A stretch of 64,000 nucleotides of DNA from the NCBI GenBank assembly GCA_044225795.1, contig JBGAIF010000006.1, positions 159,938 to 223,937 of the forward strand. Reading direction: 5' to 3'. This stretch comes from Nemorincola sp044225795 (GTDB taxonomy: Bacteria > Bacteroidota > Bacteroidia > Chitinophagales > Chitinophagaceae). Every line of letters starts with the position of its first letter. The first letter of the stretch is position 1. Below, in pieces: positions 35,178 through 42,407 of this stretch. A program made the position numbers and the translations under genes. The notes beneath the pieces were generated by a model. That model was not told the DNA's origin and made no database searches. It saw only the letters and a list, made by a program, of their open reading frames with translations.

Positions 35178-35182
35178 TCCTT

Positions 35183-35371
35183 ATGAGTAAGCAGATCACA
35201 CTAAAAGACGGCGACGAATGTACTGTAGTAGCAGGGACTCATGCCGGTAAGGCCGGTACGGTGCGCGACATAAACACGAGTAAGACAGGCCATATCACGA
35301 TCACTGTTGTGCAGAAAAGTGGTGTAAGGTTTAAGACGCTCGGCAAGAATGTGGTCGTCAATGCTAAATGA
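35183..35371 (+). CDS. Small KOW-domain protein
   Basis: This 62-residue protein is a single KOW/SH3-like barrel: GDECTVVAGTHAGKAGTVRDI is the RNA- or protein-binding loop also found in ribosomal uL24 and NusG, followed by two strands with basic residues. It has no other domain. A role in RNA binding is likely from the fold but unproven. It stands alone behind a close-fitting promoter. Confidence 0.75.
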   Translation: MSKQITLKDGDECTVVAGTHAGKAGTVRDINTSKTGHITITVVQKSGVRFKTLGKNVVVNAK

Positions 35372-35505
35372 TCTTTACGAGGCCGGCACTCAGCTATGGT
35401 TCAATGCTAAAGAAGGATAAGAACATCATGCTCCGCTGACTGCGGAAGTTTATTCTGCTATGAAACGAAATTGATTTCATCATAATAACCACATCACACT
35501 ATTCA

Positions 35506-36249
35506 ATGGAATTCAGCCCGACCAACCCCGTAATCAAGCTTTGCCTTCAGGGGATGCACATGGAAGAAAACGGCAGGCGCGAAGAAGCAGGAGCATTATT
35601 TCAGCGGTCGTGGCAGGATGCTGAAGACGACTTTGAGAAGTATATCACCGCTTACTTTGTGGCACGCCACCAAAGTGATGTTCCCGATAAACTGGAATGG
35701 TATGAAACCGCGTTACAGTATGCCTTAAAGGTAAATGACGATGCAGTGAAGAGTGCCTTTACAACCCTGCATACCAACATTGCATTGTGTTATGAGGAGC
35801 TTGGAGCGTCTGATAATGCAAAACGCCATCGTTTGTTGGCAGATTCTTTTGCCACAGACCCATCAGATGCCGGTCCCTTTTATCATGGCACTAAGGCCGA
35901 TCTGCATATCGGCGATCTGCTGACTGCCGGGCGTATGTCTAACTACAAAACAGAGCTGCAGATGAATCATATTTATTTTACCGCTCTGGCCAATGGCGCC
36001 GGATTGGCTGCTTCATTGGCAAAAGGAGATGGGCGTGAGCGCGTATATGTTGTAGCACCTACAGGCGCTTATGAGAACGATCCCAACGTAACGGATAAAA
36101 AATTTCCCGGAAACCCAACCCGGTCATATCGGACAACAGCGCCTTTAAGAGTAATTGGGGAAGTGGCAGACTGGGCAAAACAAACGCCGGGAGAAATTCA
36201 AAAGTGGCGGGATAAACTGGCAAATAACACAGGCGAGATCATCAATTGA
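35506..36249 (+). CDS. arr: Rifampin ADP-ribosyltransferase (Arr) with N-terminal helical extension
   Basis: The protein has 247 residues, about 105 more than classical Arr. The last 125 residues are Arr: GPFYHGTKADLHIGDLL with the catalytic His, NHIYFTALANG with the Tyr, and ENDPNVTDKKFPGNPTRSYRT with the Asp. Arr moves ADP-ribose from NAD to rifamycins and inactivates them. The first 115 residues are helical and resemble TPR units (MHMEENGRREEAGALFQRS, TLHTNIALCYEELGASDNAK). The extension may tether or regulate the enzyme. No mobile-element genes flank it. Confidence 0.9.
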   Translation: MEFSPTNPVIKLCLQGMHMEENGRREEAGALFQRSWQDAEDDFEKYITAYFVARHQSDVPDKLEWYETALQYALKVNDDAVKSAFTTLHTNIALCYEELGASDNAKRHRLLADSFATDPSDAGPFYHGTKADLHIGDLLTAGRMSNYKTELQMNHIYFTALANGAGLAASLAKGDGRERVYVVAPTGAYENDPNVTDKKFPGNPTRSYRTTAPLRVIGEVADWAKQTPGEIQKWRDKLANNTGEIIN

Positions 36250-36324
36250 TGCTGACCCCGTTATTTACGTTTTTGTATTTGATTACATTTACAAGTAGTT
36301 TGGAACTAATAAAGAAAGAACAAT

Positions 36325-36897
36325 ATGAGGAAGCTGATTTCATTTATGCATATTTCGCTCGATGGTTTTGTTGCAGGCCCCAATGGCGAAATGGACTGGA
36401 TAAAGGTTAACGAAGAGATATTTGATTTTGTGGGCAAACGGATCGCAGAGTGCGATACGGCTATGTACGGAAGAGTAACCTATGAGATGATGGAAGGGTA
36501 CTGGCCCACTGCCGCCGATAAACCGAATGCCAGTAAGCACGATATCGAACACTCGCGTTGGTATGGTAGTGTGCAGAAAGTTGTGCTGTCTAAGACAATG
36601 AAAGGGGAGGGTTTGAAAAATACAATTGTTGTCGGCGACGATATTGCGCGCAGAATAAACGAGATAAAACAGCAGCCTGGCGGTGAGATATTACTATTTG
36701 GCAGCCCTACAGCTACACATGCGCTCATGCAGCTTAACCTGGTTGACGGTTACTGGCTATTTGTTAACCCCGTTATTTTGGGCAGGGGCATTCCTTTATT
36801 CGAGCAGGTAAAAGAGAAGACAAAGCTGAACTTATTGTCCACGCACCAATTTTCGTGCGGGGTGACCGAATTGAATTATGTTGTGGATAGGGGTTGA
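36325..36897 (+). CDS. RibD C-terminal/dihydrofolate-reductase-like protein
   Basis: The 190-residue protein begins KLISFMHISLDGFVAGPNGEMDWIK, has RVTYEMMEGYWPTA in the middle and GGEILLFGSPTATHALMQLNLVDGYWLFVNPVILGRG near the end. This is the RibD_C/YwjB-like family of NADPH-binding proteins, which share the fold of DHFR. Members are not usually real dihydrofolate reductases; substrate unknown. A terminator follows at 36948-36975. Confidence 0.92.
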   Translation: MRKLISFMHISLDGFVAGPNGEMDWIKVNEEIFDFVGKRIAECDTAMYGRVTYEMMEGYWPTAADKPNASKHDIEHSRWYGSVQKVVLSKTMKGEGLKNTIVVGDDIARRINEIKQQPGGEILLFGSPTATHALMQLNLVDGYWLFVNPVILGRGIPLFEQVKEKTKLNLLSTHQFSCGVTELNYVVDRG

Positions 36898-36947
36898 TTA
36901 CAAAAACGCTGATATCACTGCCGTGGAATAATAACGATACCCAATTG

Positions 36948-36975
36948 AAAAGCCACTGAACTTCAGTGGCTTTTT
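36948..36975. terminator. Terminator between the RibD-C gene and the AHSA1 gene
   Basis: AAAAGCCACTGAA-type arms (36948-36960 and 36962-36974) pair around a single base, with A run before and T run after. It suits both convergent transcripts. Confidence 0.88.
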
Positions 36976-37021
36976 GTTGTTTAGCGACCCTCTGAAGGGT
37001 CGTCACATTATTAACGTTCTG

Positions 37022-37516
37022 CTACCTTAATTTACTTAGCAATTGCTCCAGGTAGTTCAATGTCATCGTGAATCCGCCCTGGAAGCCCATTTCAATCATC
37101 CTTTCCATACGGTCAAGCGATTCATTCTTTATAGTGATGTTCACTGTTGTTGTTCCGTTTTGTTCGCTGAAACTCAGATCCCAGTCAGACCCCGGCAGAT
37201 CTGGATTCTGATCTTTGTCCGCAAAGGTATTCCACATTTTAAAATTGGTTTTCGGACTAATGGACGTATATTCCTGTATAGACCAGTGTTCTTGTCCTTC
37301 GGGTCCTACCATGGCATAGAACCTTCGTCCGCCTACCCTGAAATCCATGAATTTTGTTTTTGATGACCATGGTTGTGGCGCCCACCATTGGTCAAGGATC
37401 TCCTGCCTGGTAAATGCGTCCCATACCAGCGAAAGTTCAGCATCAAATTCCCTGTTTACAAATACAGTTTTTGATGGTTTGTCAACGATGAATTCAAATA
37501 GCAGATCGTTTTTCAT
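37022..37516 (-). CDS. AHSA1/SRPBCC-fold protein (second copy of the pair)
   Basis: The protein has 164 residues and the START-like fold: NREFDAELSLVWDAFTRQEILDQWWAPQPW, VGPEGQEHWS, NTTVNI-type strands and a C-terminal helix with MIEMGFQGGFTMTLNYLEQLL. It pairs with the ArsR gene just upstream, overlapping it by 23 bases. It is more like other bacterial AHSA1 proteins than like the copy at 22613. Ligand unknown. Confidence 0.92.
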   Translation of the reverse strand: MKNDLLFEFIVDKPSKTVFVNREFDAELSLVWDAFTRQEILDQWWAPQPWSSKTKFMDFRVGGRRFYAMVGPEGQEHWSIQEYTSISPKTNFKMWNTFADKDQNPDLPGSDWDLSFSEQNGTTTVNITIKNESLDRMERMIEMGFQGGFTMTLNYLEQLLSKLR

Positions 37517-37832
37517 TTTTTTCTTTTTTGATGGTTGATAATAAATTGTCGAGTTGGTTGAAGCGTGTTTCCCAGATCTTACGGAACTGCTCGATCCACT
37601 TATCTATTTCCTTCATTTTCTCTATTTCCAGGTGATAGTAGATTTCTCTTCCCTTTTGTTCGCTGGTCACTAATCCGCACTCCTGGAGGATCTGAATGTG
37701 TTTTGATACAGTCTGGCGTGTTGAGTCAAATTTTTCAGCTATTGCGTTGGGCGTCATTGCCTGCACCACCAATAAGCTGATGATAGCCCTGCGTGTGGGG
37801 TCGGCAATTGCCTGGAATATGTCCCGTCTCAT
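37494..37832 (-). CDS. ArsR-family regulator (second copy of the pair)
   Basis: The 112-residue protein is clearly a paralogue of the one at 23077-23406: RRDIFQAIADPTRRAIISLL, AEKFDSTRQTVSKHIQIL and the wing EQKGREIYYHLEIEKMKE. No metal-binding Cys are present. Its 3' end overlaps the AHSA1 gene. Its promoter carries two 16-base inverted repeats with the same spacing as in the first operon. Confidence 0.93.
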   Translation of the reverse strand: MRRDIFQAIADPTRRAIISLLVVQAMTPNAIAEKFDSTRQTVSKHIQILQECGLVTSEQKGREIYYHLEIEKMKEIDKWIEQFRKIWETRFNQLDNLLSTIKKEKNEKRSAI

Positions 37833-38175
37833 TTATTTTATGCAGTTGATCGGTTGCAAATATAATGCAGTTAATTGACTGCGCAAATTTTTTATTGAAA
37901 TTTTTTATTGGATAATTCAAGTGATCATATTACAGATGAATGCCTCAATCTGAGTGTGCACATTGTGGCCAGGCCCCTTAAGGTGAAGAACCGGTGACTA
38001 CAGGAAATTCCTTAAATTGTGGAATGTCACCAACATTCACGCCCAGGTATAAAGATTTCGAAAAGCGCATACGCGAAAAGTAGCGTCAACTTATATGCCT
38101 ATAGCGGTCTGGTCGCTGAAGAAGGAGATTAGATAGGCGGAAAAGCACTAACTTGTCAGCAAGAGTAGAAATTAG
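37833..38175. other. Gene-poor stretch with ArsR promoter and a decayed small ORF
   Basis: The right part has no gene. The left part holds the ArsR promoter/operators at 37842-37887. A small frame at 37940-38083 begins MPQSECAHCGQAP, meets a TAA at codon 14 and then continues in frame for 33 codons to a TAG. It could be a dead zinc-finger-like gene or chance. Confidence 0.5.
37842..37887 (-). promoter_or_regulatory. Second ArsR-AHSA1 promoter with twin 16-base operators
   Basis: On the minus strand, TTTG (37884-37887) and TATATTTG (37857-37864) are 19 bases apart. Inverted repeats GCAGTTGATCGGTTGC at 37842-37857 and GCAGTTAATTGACTGC at 37867-37882 (plus reading) flank the -7 box, with starts 25 bases apart. 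The plan matches the operon at 23410-23456. Confidence 0.7.
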
Positions 38176-38676
38176 TTACAGATTCATCTTGTAAAGCCAA
38201 TAGCAAACACCAAATATCTTATCTATTTCCTTAAATACTTTAAAACCAAGGCTTTCATATACGTGTCGGGCGGCATTCATAACTTCAGATGTATGCAACC
38301 CGATAATTTTTTCACCACCTTTTTGTGCCTCGTCAATACACATAAGTGTAAGTCTTTTCCCGATTCCATTCCCGCGAAAAGATGGATGAACGCCCACCAT
38401 CCTTATGTATGACCAATCAGCAGGGTAGATTGTTGTTGGGTTACCACTGCTTACGAGGAAGGCCATACCCACTATCTGTCCATTTGTTTCTGCGACAAAG
38501 GCTTGGGAATGGGCAAAAACATCTATCAGCCTATTTCTATCTTGCAGACTTGCGTTCAGAGTCCTCCATCCATCTTGCGGAAGCGATTTTTCAAATTCAG
38601 AATATGAAGCGATGTGCAAATCATTTAATTGATTAAGGTCGTCATGAGATGCGCGTCTGTATGAAATCGGAGTCAT
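38176..38676 (-). CDS. GNAT-family N-acetyltransferase
   Basis: The protein has 166 residues and the GNAT fold. The acetyl-CoA pyrophosphate loop reads VHPSFRGNGIGKRLT, preceded by strand YIRMVGV and followed by GEKIIGLHTSEVMNAARHVYESLGF, the usual late strand and helix. The substrate cannot be told. It ends beside the two-gene island. Confidence 0.92.
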   Translation of the reverse strand: MTPISYRRASHDDLNQLNDLHIASYSEFEKSLPQDGWRTLNASLQDRNRLIDVFAHSQAFVAETNGQIVGMAFLVSSGNPTTIYPADWSYIRMVGVHPSFRGNGIGKRLTLMCIDEAQKGGEKIIGLHTSEVMNAARHVYESLGFKVFKEIDKIFGVCYWLYKMNL

Positions 38677-38808
38677 TTACAATTGAAAGCAAATTACAAA
38701 AACCACTCAAAAAAAGACCTGAGAGGAATAAAAAAGCCACTAAGTGCCTTTAAGTGCTCTTACGGGCCTGAATTGAAGCCCTACTGGTCCAAGATCCCGC
38801 TTGACGAC

Positions 38809-38838
38809 AAAAAAAGCGGAGCGCTCTTCGCACTCCGC
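38809..38838 (-). terminator. Terminator-type hairpin left of the island
   Basis: GCGGAGCGC (38816-38824) and GCACTCCGC (38830-38838) pair around TCTTC with one wobble. On the minus strand it is followed by seven T. It lies 16 bases beyond the direct repeat, as its counterpart does at the other border. Confidence 0.7.
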
Positions 38839-38854
38839 TCCCGCACTCATTTTT

Positions 38855-38883
38855 GTGAACCTGTTGGTACAAATCTCGAACCA
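38855..38883. repeat. Island-flanking direct repeat, copy 1 (att-like)
   Basis: This 29-base segment starts GTGAACCTG, continues TTGGTACAAATCTCGAACCA and recurs at 40997-41025 with one C/T difference. It has an inner inverted repeat TTGGT-N11-ACCA, like a tyrosine-recombinase core site. Weaker similarity continues about 40 bases to the right. Confidence 0.75.
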
Positions 38884-39107
38884 GTTTGCTGACGATTTGA
38901 AGAGGTTGGCAGCATGATATAACTTCAGCTTTGGGGCTTGATTGCCACCGAGTCCCTGAAAAAGGAGACTTGGCTGGGACGGAAATACCCTGTGTCAGCT
39001 AGCTCTAAAGCTCAGATAGGGACCTCCGTATTGGCAGAAACTTTTTTGTAATACAATAACTTGTATCTATATTTGGAATAATGAACGAAATTCTCGTTTT
39101 GTAATTC

Positions 39108-40223
39108 ATGAAAGAATTTTCAACATTTTTAGGTGCAGTCAAGAAAAGCGAGAGAACCGATCAATATCTAATCCTCTCAGCGTTATATTGTTTATATACA
39201 ATAGGCAAACCCGTCACCGCTTCTGAGATATCAAATTTGCTTAAATTGCATTTAGTCTCCAATATACCTTCAAACGTCAATGCAAGTTTACGAAAATACA
39301 TTGGTCTCGTCTCACCACATAACGGCCCCCCAATTCGTTGGTCGCTCACTCGGGATGGACTAATTCGTTTGCGAGTTCTGAGTGGTTTACAGCTTAAGTC
39401 GGAAACAGATTCGAAAGAGTTCGAAACAGATATTGGAATTATTTGTGCATTGGAATTTCCTGAATTTGCTGCAGTGATGAAAGCATTCAATGAAAATACT
39501 TGGACTGAAGTACCTAACCCTAGTTATACACATGTCTATAGGGAGTCTAGCATAAAAGCTAGTAATGGCCAAACTCTAAGGATTGTCGGTACCACTTCTA
39601 CATCAATGGGCCTTACTGCAGCCGCAATTGCTACTACGCAGCTAATTATGCAATTCAAGCCAAGAATTGTTGTTATGATTGGGATAGCGGCAGGGACGCG
39701 TAACGGAGGCAAGCAATTTGGAGACATCTTGACAGCAGATCCAAGTATAGATTATAACTCCGGTAAGGTTGTAGCCGAGAACGGAATCAGAGATTTTCAG
39801 CCAGACCCATACCCAATCGGACTAAATCCACGCCTTCGTAGCGTACTCTCAAAATATCGAGGAGATCATTCTGTATTTGAAAAAATCCGTAAGAATTGGA
39901 AAGGTGCTCTCCCTCCTAAAATTAATCATCTTCATATTGGTCCACTTGGTGCCGCGGATCAAGTCATTGACGACGCAAATCGGATTATTGAAATACAAAA
40001 AAACTGGCGCAAGCTTATTGGCGTAGAGATGGAAACCTATGGTGTTTATCGCGCCGCATATGAGGCTCCGGAGCCTAAGCCTCGTGCTGTGTCTTTTAAA
40101 TCTGTTTGTGATTTTGCAGCTGAAAAAACAGATTCTTGGCAAGAATATGCTGCATTTACATCATCTATGTTTGCGTATGAATTTCTAAAAAATGAATGGG
40201 CTGTCTTGTGGCCCCAAAAATGA
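39108..40223 (+). CDS. Winged-helix protein with C-terminal nucleoside phosphorylase/MTAN-like domain
   Basis: The protein has 371 residues. Residues about 12-100 look like a winged helix: YLILSALYCLYTIGKPVTAS, NASLRKYIGLVSP and IRWSLTRDGLIRLRVL. Residues about 108-365 form a nucleoside phosphorylase-superfamily domain with DIGIICALEFPEFAAVM, RIVGTTSTSMGLTAAAIATTQ, VVMIGIAAGTRNGGKQFGDIL and the ribose-contact string GVEMETYGVYRAAYE. The Glu-Met-Glu string is typical of MTA/SAH nucleosidases and PNPs. Stand-alone or effector nucleosidases with winged helices occur in antiphage modules, where they deplete nucleotides. The stop overlaps the next start as ATGA. Base composition is more AT-rich than its neighbours. 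Confidence 0.85.
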   Translation: MKEFSTFLGAVKKSERTDQYLILSALYCLYTIGKPVTASEISNLLKLHLVSNIPSNVNASLRKYIGLVSPHNGPPIRWSLTRDGLIRLRVLSGLQLKSETDSKEFETDIGIICALEFPEFAAVMKAFNENTWTEVPNPSYTHVYRESSIKASNGQTLRIVGTTSTSMGLTAAAIATTQLIMQFKPRIVVMIGIAAGTRNGGKQFGDILTADPSIDYNSGKVVAENGIRDFQPDPYPIGLNPRLRSVLSKYRGDHSVFEKIRKNWKGALPPKINHLHIGPLGAADQVIDDANRIIEIQKNWRKLIGVEMETYGVYRAAYEAPEPKPRAVSFKSVCDFAAEKTDSWQEYAAFTSSMFAYEFLKNEWAVLWPQK

Positions 40224-40876
40224 CTAAAACAAAAACTATGGCAAAACAAGTTAGAGAAATTGAGGATCCTGAAATTGTCGCAATAAGCGCAGTATATGTA
40301 GCTTTAAAAGAACTCGATGCCGATGCTCGCGCTCGAGTACTAGATTATGTCGCCAGCAAATTTAATATTCCTAAAGGCGTTGTCAATAGTAGTGAAAAGG
40401 AGGAAAATGCCAGAGAAGACACTTCTCGTAGAGATGTTTCCCGTACAGACCGATATACAGACACACCTCCCGTTGCTGATGATGAACTTGATGGTATAAG
40501 TCCCTCAGGGAAAAAGTGGATTACCCGAAGTGGAATTAAACCGTTGAAGCTAATGTCTGTGTTTAGTTTAGGAATAGATGAAATTGACTTGGTTTCAAAA
40601 TCTGTACCTGGTAATTCAAAATCTCAGCGTTTGAGAAATGTATTTCTTTTGAAGGGAATTGCAGCTTACCTAGGAACAGGAGTTGCGAGGTTTACGCATG
40701 AACAAATTAAGGAAACATGTCTTCATTACGATGCGTGGGACGGACCAAATTTTGCGAATATTTTTAAGTCAATGTCGGCTGATGTATCTGGTGGAAAGGA
40801 TGCTGGTTATACTTTAACAGCCAAAGGAATTTCAGAAGCAACTTCTCTTGTAAAAAACATGTCTGGTTCCGAGTAA
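40220..40876 (+). CDS. Partner protein of the nucleosidase, winged-helix C-terminus
   Basis: The protein has 218 residues from the ATG at 40220, which overlaps the upstream stop as ATGA; ATGs at 40196 and 40238 are alternatives. Residues about 15-50 hold the string ALKELDADARARVLDYVASKF, a short helical motif common at the start of bacterial defence-linked proteins. A charged, Ser/Thr/Asp-rich linker follows (about 55-105). The C terminus (about 135-215) looks like a winged helix: RLRNVFLLKGIAAYLGTG, RFTHEQIKETCLHY and GYTLTAKGISEATSL. I recognise no catalytic motif. It is likely a sensor or adaptor for the nucleosidase; this is inference. Confidence 0.7.
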   Translation: MTKTKTMAKQVREIEDPEIVAISAVYVALKELDADARARVLDYVASKFNIPKGVVNSSEKEENAREDTSRRDVSRTDRYTDTPPVADDELDGISPSGKKWITRSGIKPLKLMSVFSLGIDEIDLVSKSVPGNSKSQRLRNVFLLKGIAAYLGTGVARFTHEQIKETCLHYDAWDGPNFANIFKSMSADVSGGKDAGYTLTAKGISEATSLVKNMSGSE

Positions 40877-40966
40877 TAAAATACTACGTTTGGAATGCCT
40901 TGCGTTATTAATATACGAGGGACATATACCCATACACTCGGTTGTTTTTATTTGCAAATATCTAAA

Positions 40967-40992
40967 AAAAGCCTCGCAAATGCGAGGCTTTT
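40967..40992. terminator. Terminator right of the island genes
   Basis: AAAAGCCTCGCA (40967-40978) and TGCGAGGCTTTT (40981-40992) form a perfect 12-base-pair stem with a two-base loop. A run lies to the left and T run to the right, so it can work in both directions. Confidence 0.85.
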
Positions 40993-40996
40993 CAAC

Positions 40997-41025
40997 GTGA
41001 ACCCGTTGGTACAAATCTCGAACCA
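40997..41025. repeat. Island-flanking direct repeat, copy 2 (att-like)
   Basis: This is the second copy of the 29-base repeat at 38855-38883 with one C/T difference. Here the inner inverted repeat is TTGGT-N11-ACCAA, five full pairs. On the minus strand each copy is followed by a hairpin and T run. Confidence 0.75.
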
Positions 41026-41202
41026 AATAGTTGAGGATTTACGCAAATTGGTGGCTTAATTATAGCTCTATTTAGCGACTACCTTCAAAAAAAGCTCCAG
41101 ATAAGTGAATAAAAAGTAGTTTCAAGAGCAGCGGCATTGCCATTTATGTTTCCAAACCAATAGGCGCAAGAGAATAGTAAACTATGTGTAAACCAGAAAA
41201 TG

Positions 41203-41233
41203 AAAAAGGCTTGAAACTGTTTCCAGTCAAGCC
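41203..41233 (-). terminator. Terminator of tRNA-Arg
   Basis: On the minus strand GGGCTTGACTG and CAGTTTCAAGCC pair around GAAA with a small bulge, followed by TTTTT. It lies 17 bases after the tRNA 3' end. Confidence 0.75.
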
Positions 41234-41250
41234 CATTCAATTCTTAAAAG

Positions 41251-41324
41251 TGATCCGGATTGGATTCGAACCAATGACCCCCAGCTTAGAAGGCTGGTGC
41301 TCTATCCAGCTGAGCTACCGGACC
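41251..41324 (-). tRNA. tRNA-Arg (anticodon TCT)
   Basis: The 74-base cloverleaf has a seven-base-pair acceptor stem (GGTCCGG with CCGGATC, one G-T pair), D-arm AGCTCAGCTGGATAGAGC, anticodon stem CCAGC/GCTGG with loop CTTCTAA, and T-arm ATTGG-TTCGAAT-CCAAT. The discriminator is A and CCA is not encoded. Its 3' end faces the two-gene island. Confidence 0.97.
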
Positions 41325-41345
41325 CACTCAGCTTAAAAATGTGCG

Positions 41346-41353
41346 CAAATGTA
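41346..41353 (-). promoter_or_regulatory. -7 promoter box of tRNA-Arg
   Basis: The minus strand reads TACATTTGCGCAC; TACATTTG matches TAnnTTTG, 21 bases before the tRNA 5' end. A TTTG at the right -33 distance is not seen. Confidence 0.5.
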
Positions 41354-41458
41354 CGCAAATTATTTTTTAAAGGCCGTTTGGCCCTCTCTTTAAGTAGATT
41401 TAAGAAATATATTTTTACTACTTTTACGCCATCTTATTTCATCTTAAAAGACACCCAC

Positions 41459-42151
41459 ATGATGCGTAGTTTTACAAAATTCAAAAAGTTATCATTTATT
41501 GCCGCTTTATGTGCAGGCATTTTTTTAGCCCCTTCTGATGTTATAGCTAAGGCTAAAACGAAAAAAGTTTCATTAAGTACGGAAACAGGAGCTAAGATAT
41601 TTGTAGATGGTAAGCTCCTCGGTACTGCTACTGCAGAGATCAAGGTGGCTGCTTATACTACCGTGAACGTGCGTGTAGAGAAGATCGGTTTTATCACCGA
41701 AGAACGTAACCTGATCAATGATGATACGCATGATGTGCCAAAGACCGTTTATATTAAGATGGAAGCGGATGACGCATACGAGCAGTCATTTACTACAGAT
41801 GTAGCTAACCATGACATCGACATTCGTACCAACCAGAAGGAGGATGATGCCTGGAAGCTCATCAGCCGTATCATCACCAATTCTTTCGATGTGATACAGG
41901 TTACCGATAAGGCTACCGGCTATATGTGCACTGCATGGACCGTGAAGAACTTCCGTTCAGCTACCGTGCGCTCAAGGCTTATCATCAAGACGGGCAGCAC
42001 CGATCCGCTGATATACAAGGCAAAACTGGTATCTGAGATAGGTAAACCGGGTGTTTCCGGCAATCAGGATGAGAACTTCAAACCATGGGACCGTGTACTC
42101 AGAACGTATGAGAACGTGATCAGCGATATGCAGAGCCGGTTGGGTAAATAA
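41459..42151 (+). CDS. Secreted PEGA-domain protein
   Basis: The protein has 230 residues from the ATG at 41459; ATG at 41462 is equally possible, and the longer frame overlaps the tRNA region. A signal peptide ends near PSDVIAKA. Residues about 35-80 form a PEGA domain: GAKIFVDGKLLGTATAEIKV and VNVRVEKIGFITEERN. The rest (EDDAWKLISRIITNSFDVIQ, YMCTAWTVKNF, RLIIKTGS) is an unassigned domain. PEGA domains are found in surface and periplasmic proteins. Alone before a terminator. Confidence 0.82.
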   Translation: MMRSFTKFKKLSFIAALCAGIFLAPSDVIAKAKTKKVSLSTETGAKIFVDGKLLGTATAEIKVAAYTTVNVRVEKIGFITEERNLINDDTHDVPKTVYIKMEADDAYEQSFTTDVANHDIDIRTNQKEDDAWKLISRIITNSFDVIQVTDKATGYMCTAWTVKNFRSATVRSRLIIKTGSTDPLIYKAKLVSEIGKPGVSGNQDENFKPWDRVLRTYENVISDMQSRLGK

Positions 42152-42170
42152 TTATCTTGACGTATATATC

Positions 42171-42200
42171 AAAATAGCCCGGTATATGCCGGGCTATTTT
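42171..42200 (+). terminator. Terminator of the PEGA-protein gene
   Basis: AAAATAGCCCGG (42171-42182) and CCGGGCTATTTT (42189-42200) form a perfect 12-base-pair stem with a six-base loop. Confidence 0.88.
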
Positions 42201-42372
42201 ATTTATATGATATGCCTGCCTGCCGGACTGCAGTAACGCAAGTATATAGTTATTGCCCTGAGCACGATACCCGTACGTACAGATAATATTGTAATGGAGT
42301 GCCTGTTGGCGGGGATGTCATGTAGCTGATAATACTTTGGGTGTCAGTGATTTTATTTTTATATTGCTATCG

Positions 42373-42380
42373 TATTTTTG
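42373..42380 (+). promoter_or_regulatory. -7 promoter box of the GT-C operon
   Basis: TATTTTTG matches TAnnTTTG, 27 bases before the ATG at 42408. A TTTT at 42351 is a weak -33 candidate. Confidence 0.45.
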
Positions 42381-42407
42381 GCACAAAATGAATAACTGTC
42401 ATCTATA

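Larger units (their letters stand above)
38677..39107. other. Left border region of the two-gene island
   Basis: No gene is supported here. A short frame at 38683-38892 runs through a hairpin and the direct repeat, so it is rejected as coding. The stretch holds a minus-oriented terminator (38809-38838), direct-repeat copy 1 (38855-38883), and an AT-rich leader for the gene at 39108. Confidence 0.6.
40877..41250. other. Right border region of the two-gene island
   Basis: No gene is supported in this stretch. It holds the terminator at 40967-40992, direct-repeat copy 2 at 40997-41025, and the tRNA-Arg terminator at 41203-41233. Similarity to the left border continues weakly past the repeat, to about 41060. 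Confidence 0.6.

Noticed and set aside
38683..38892. Short plus-strand frame left of the island
   Set aside because: It runs through a terminator hairpin and the direct repeat and has no family feature.
41297..41458. N-terminal extension of the PEGA-protein frame
   Set aside because: It overlaps the tRNA-Arg gene and would bury the signal peptide that begins at 41459.
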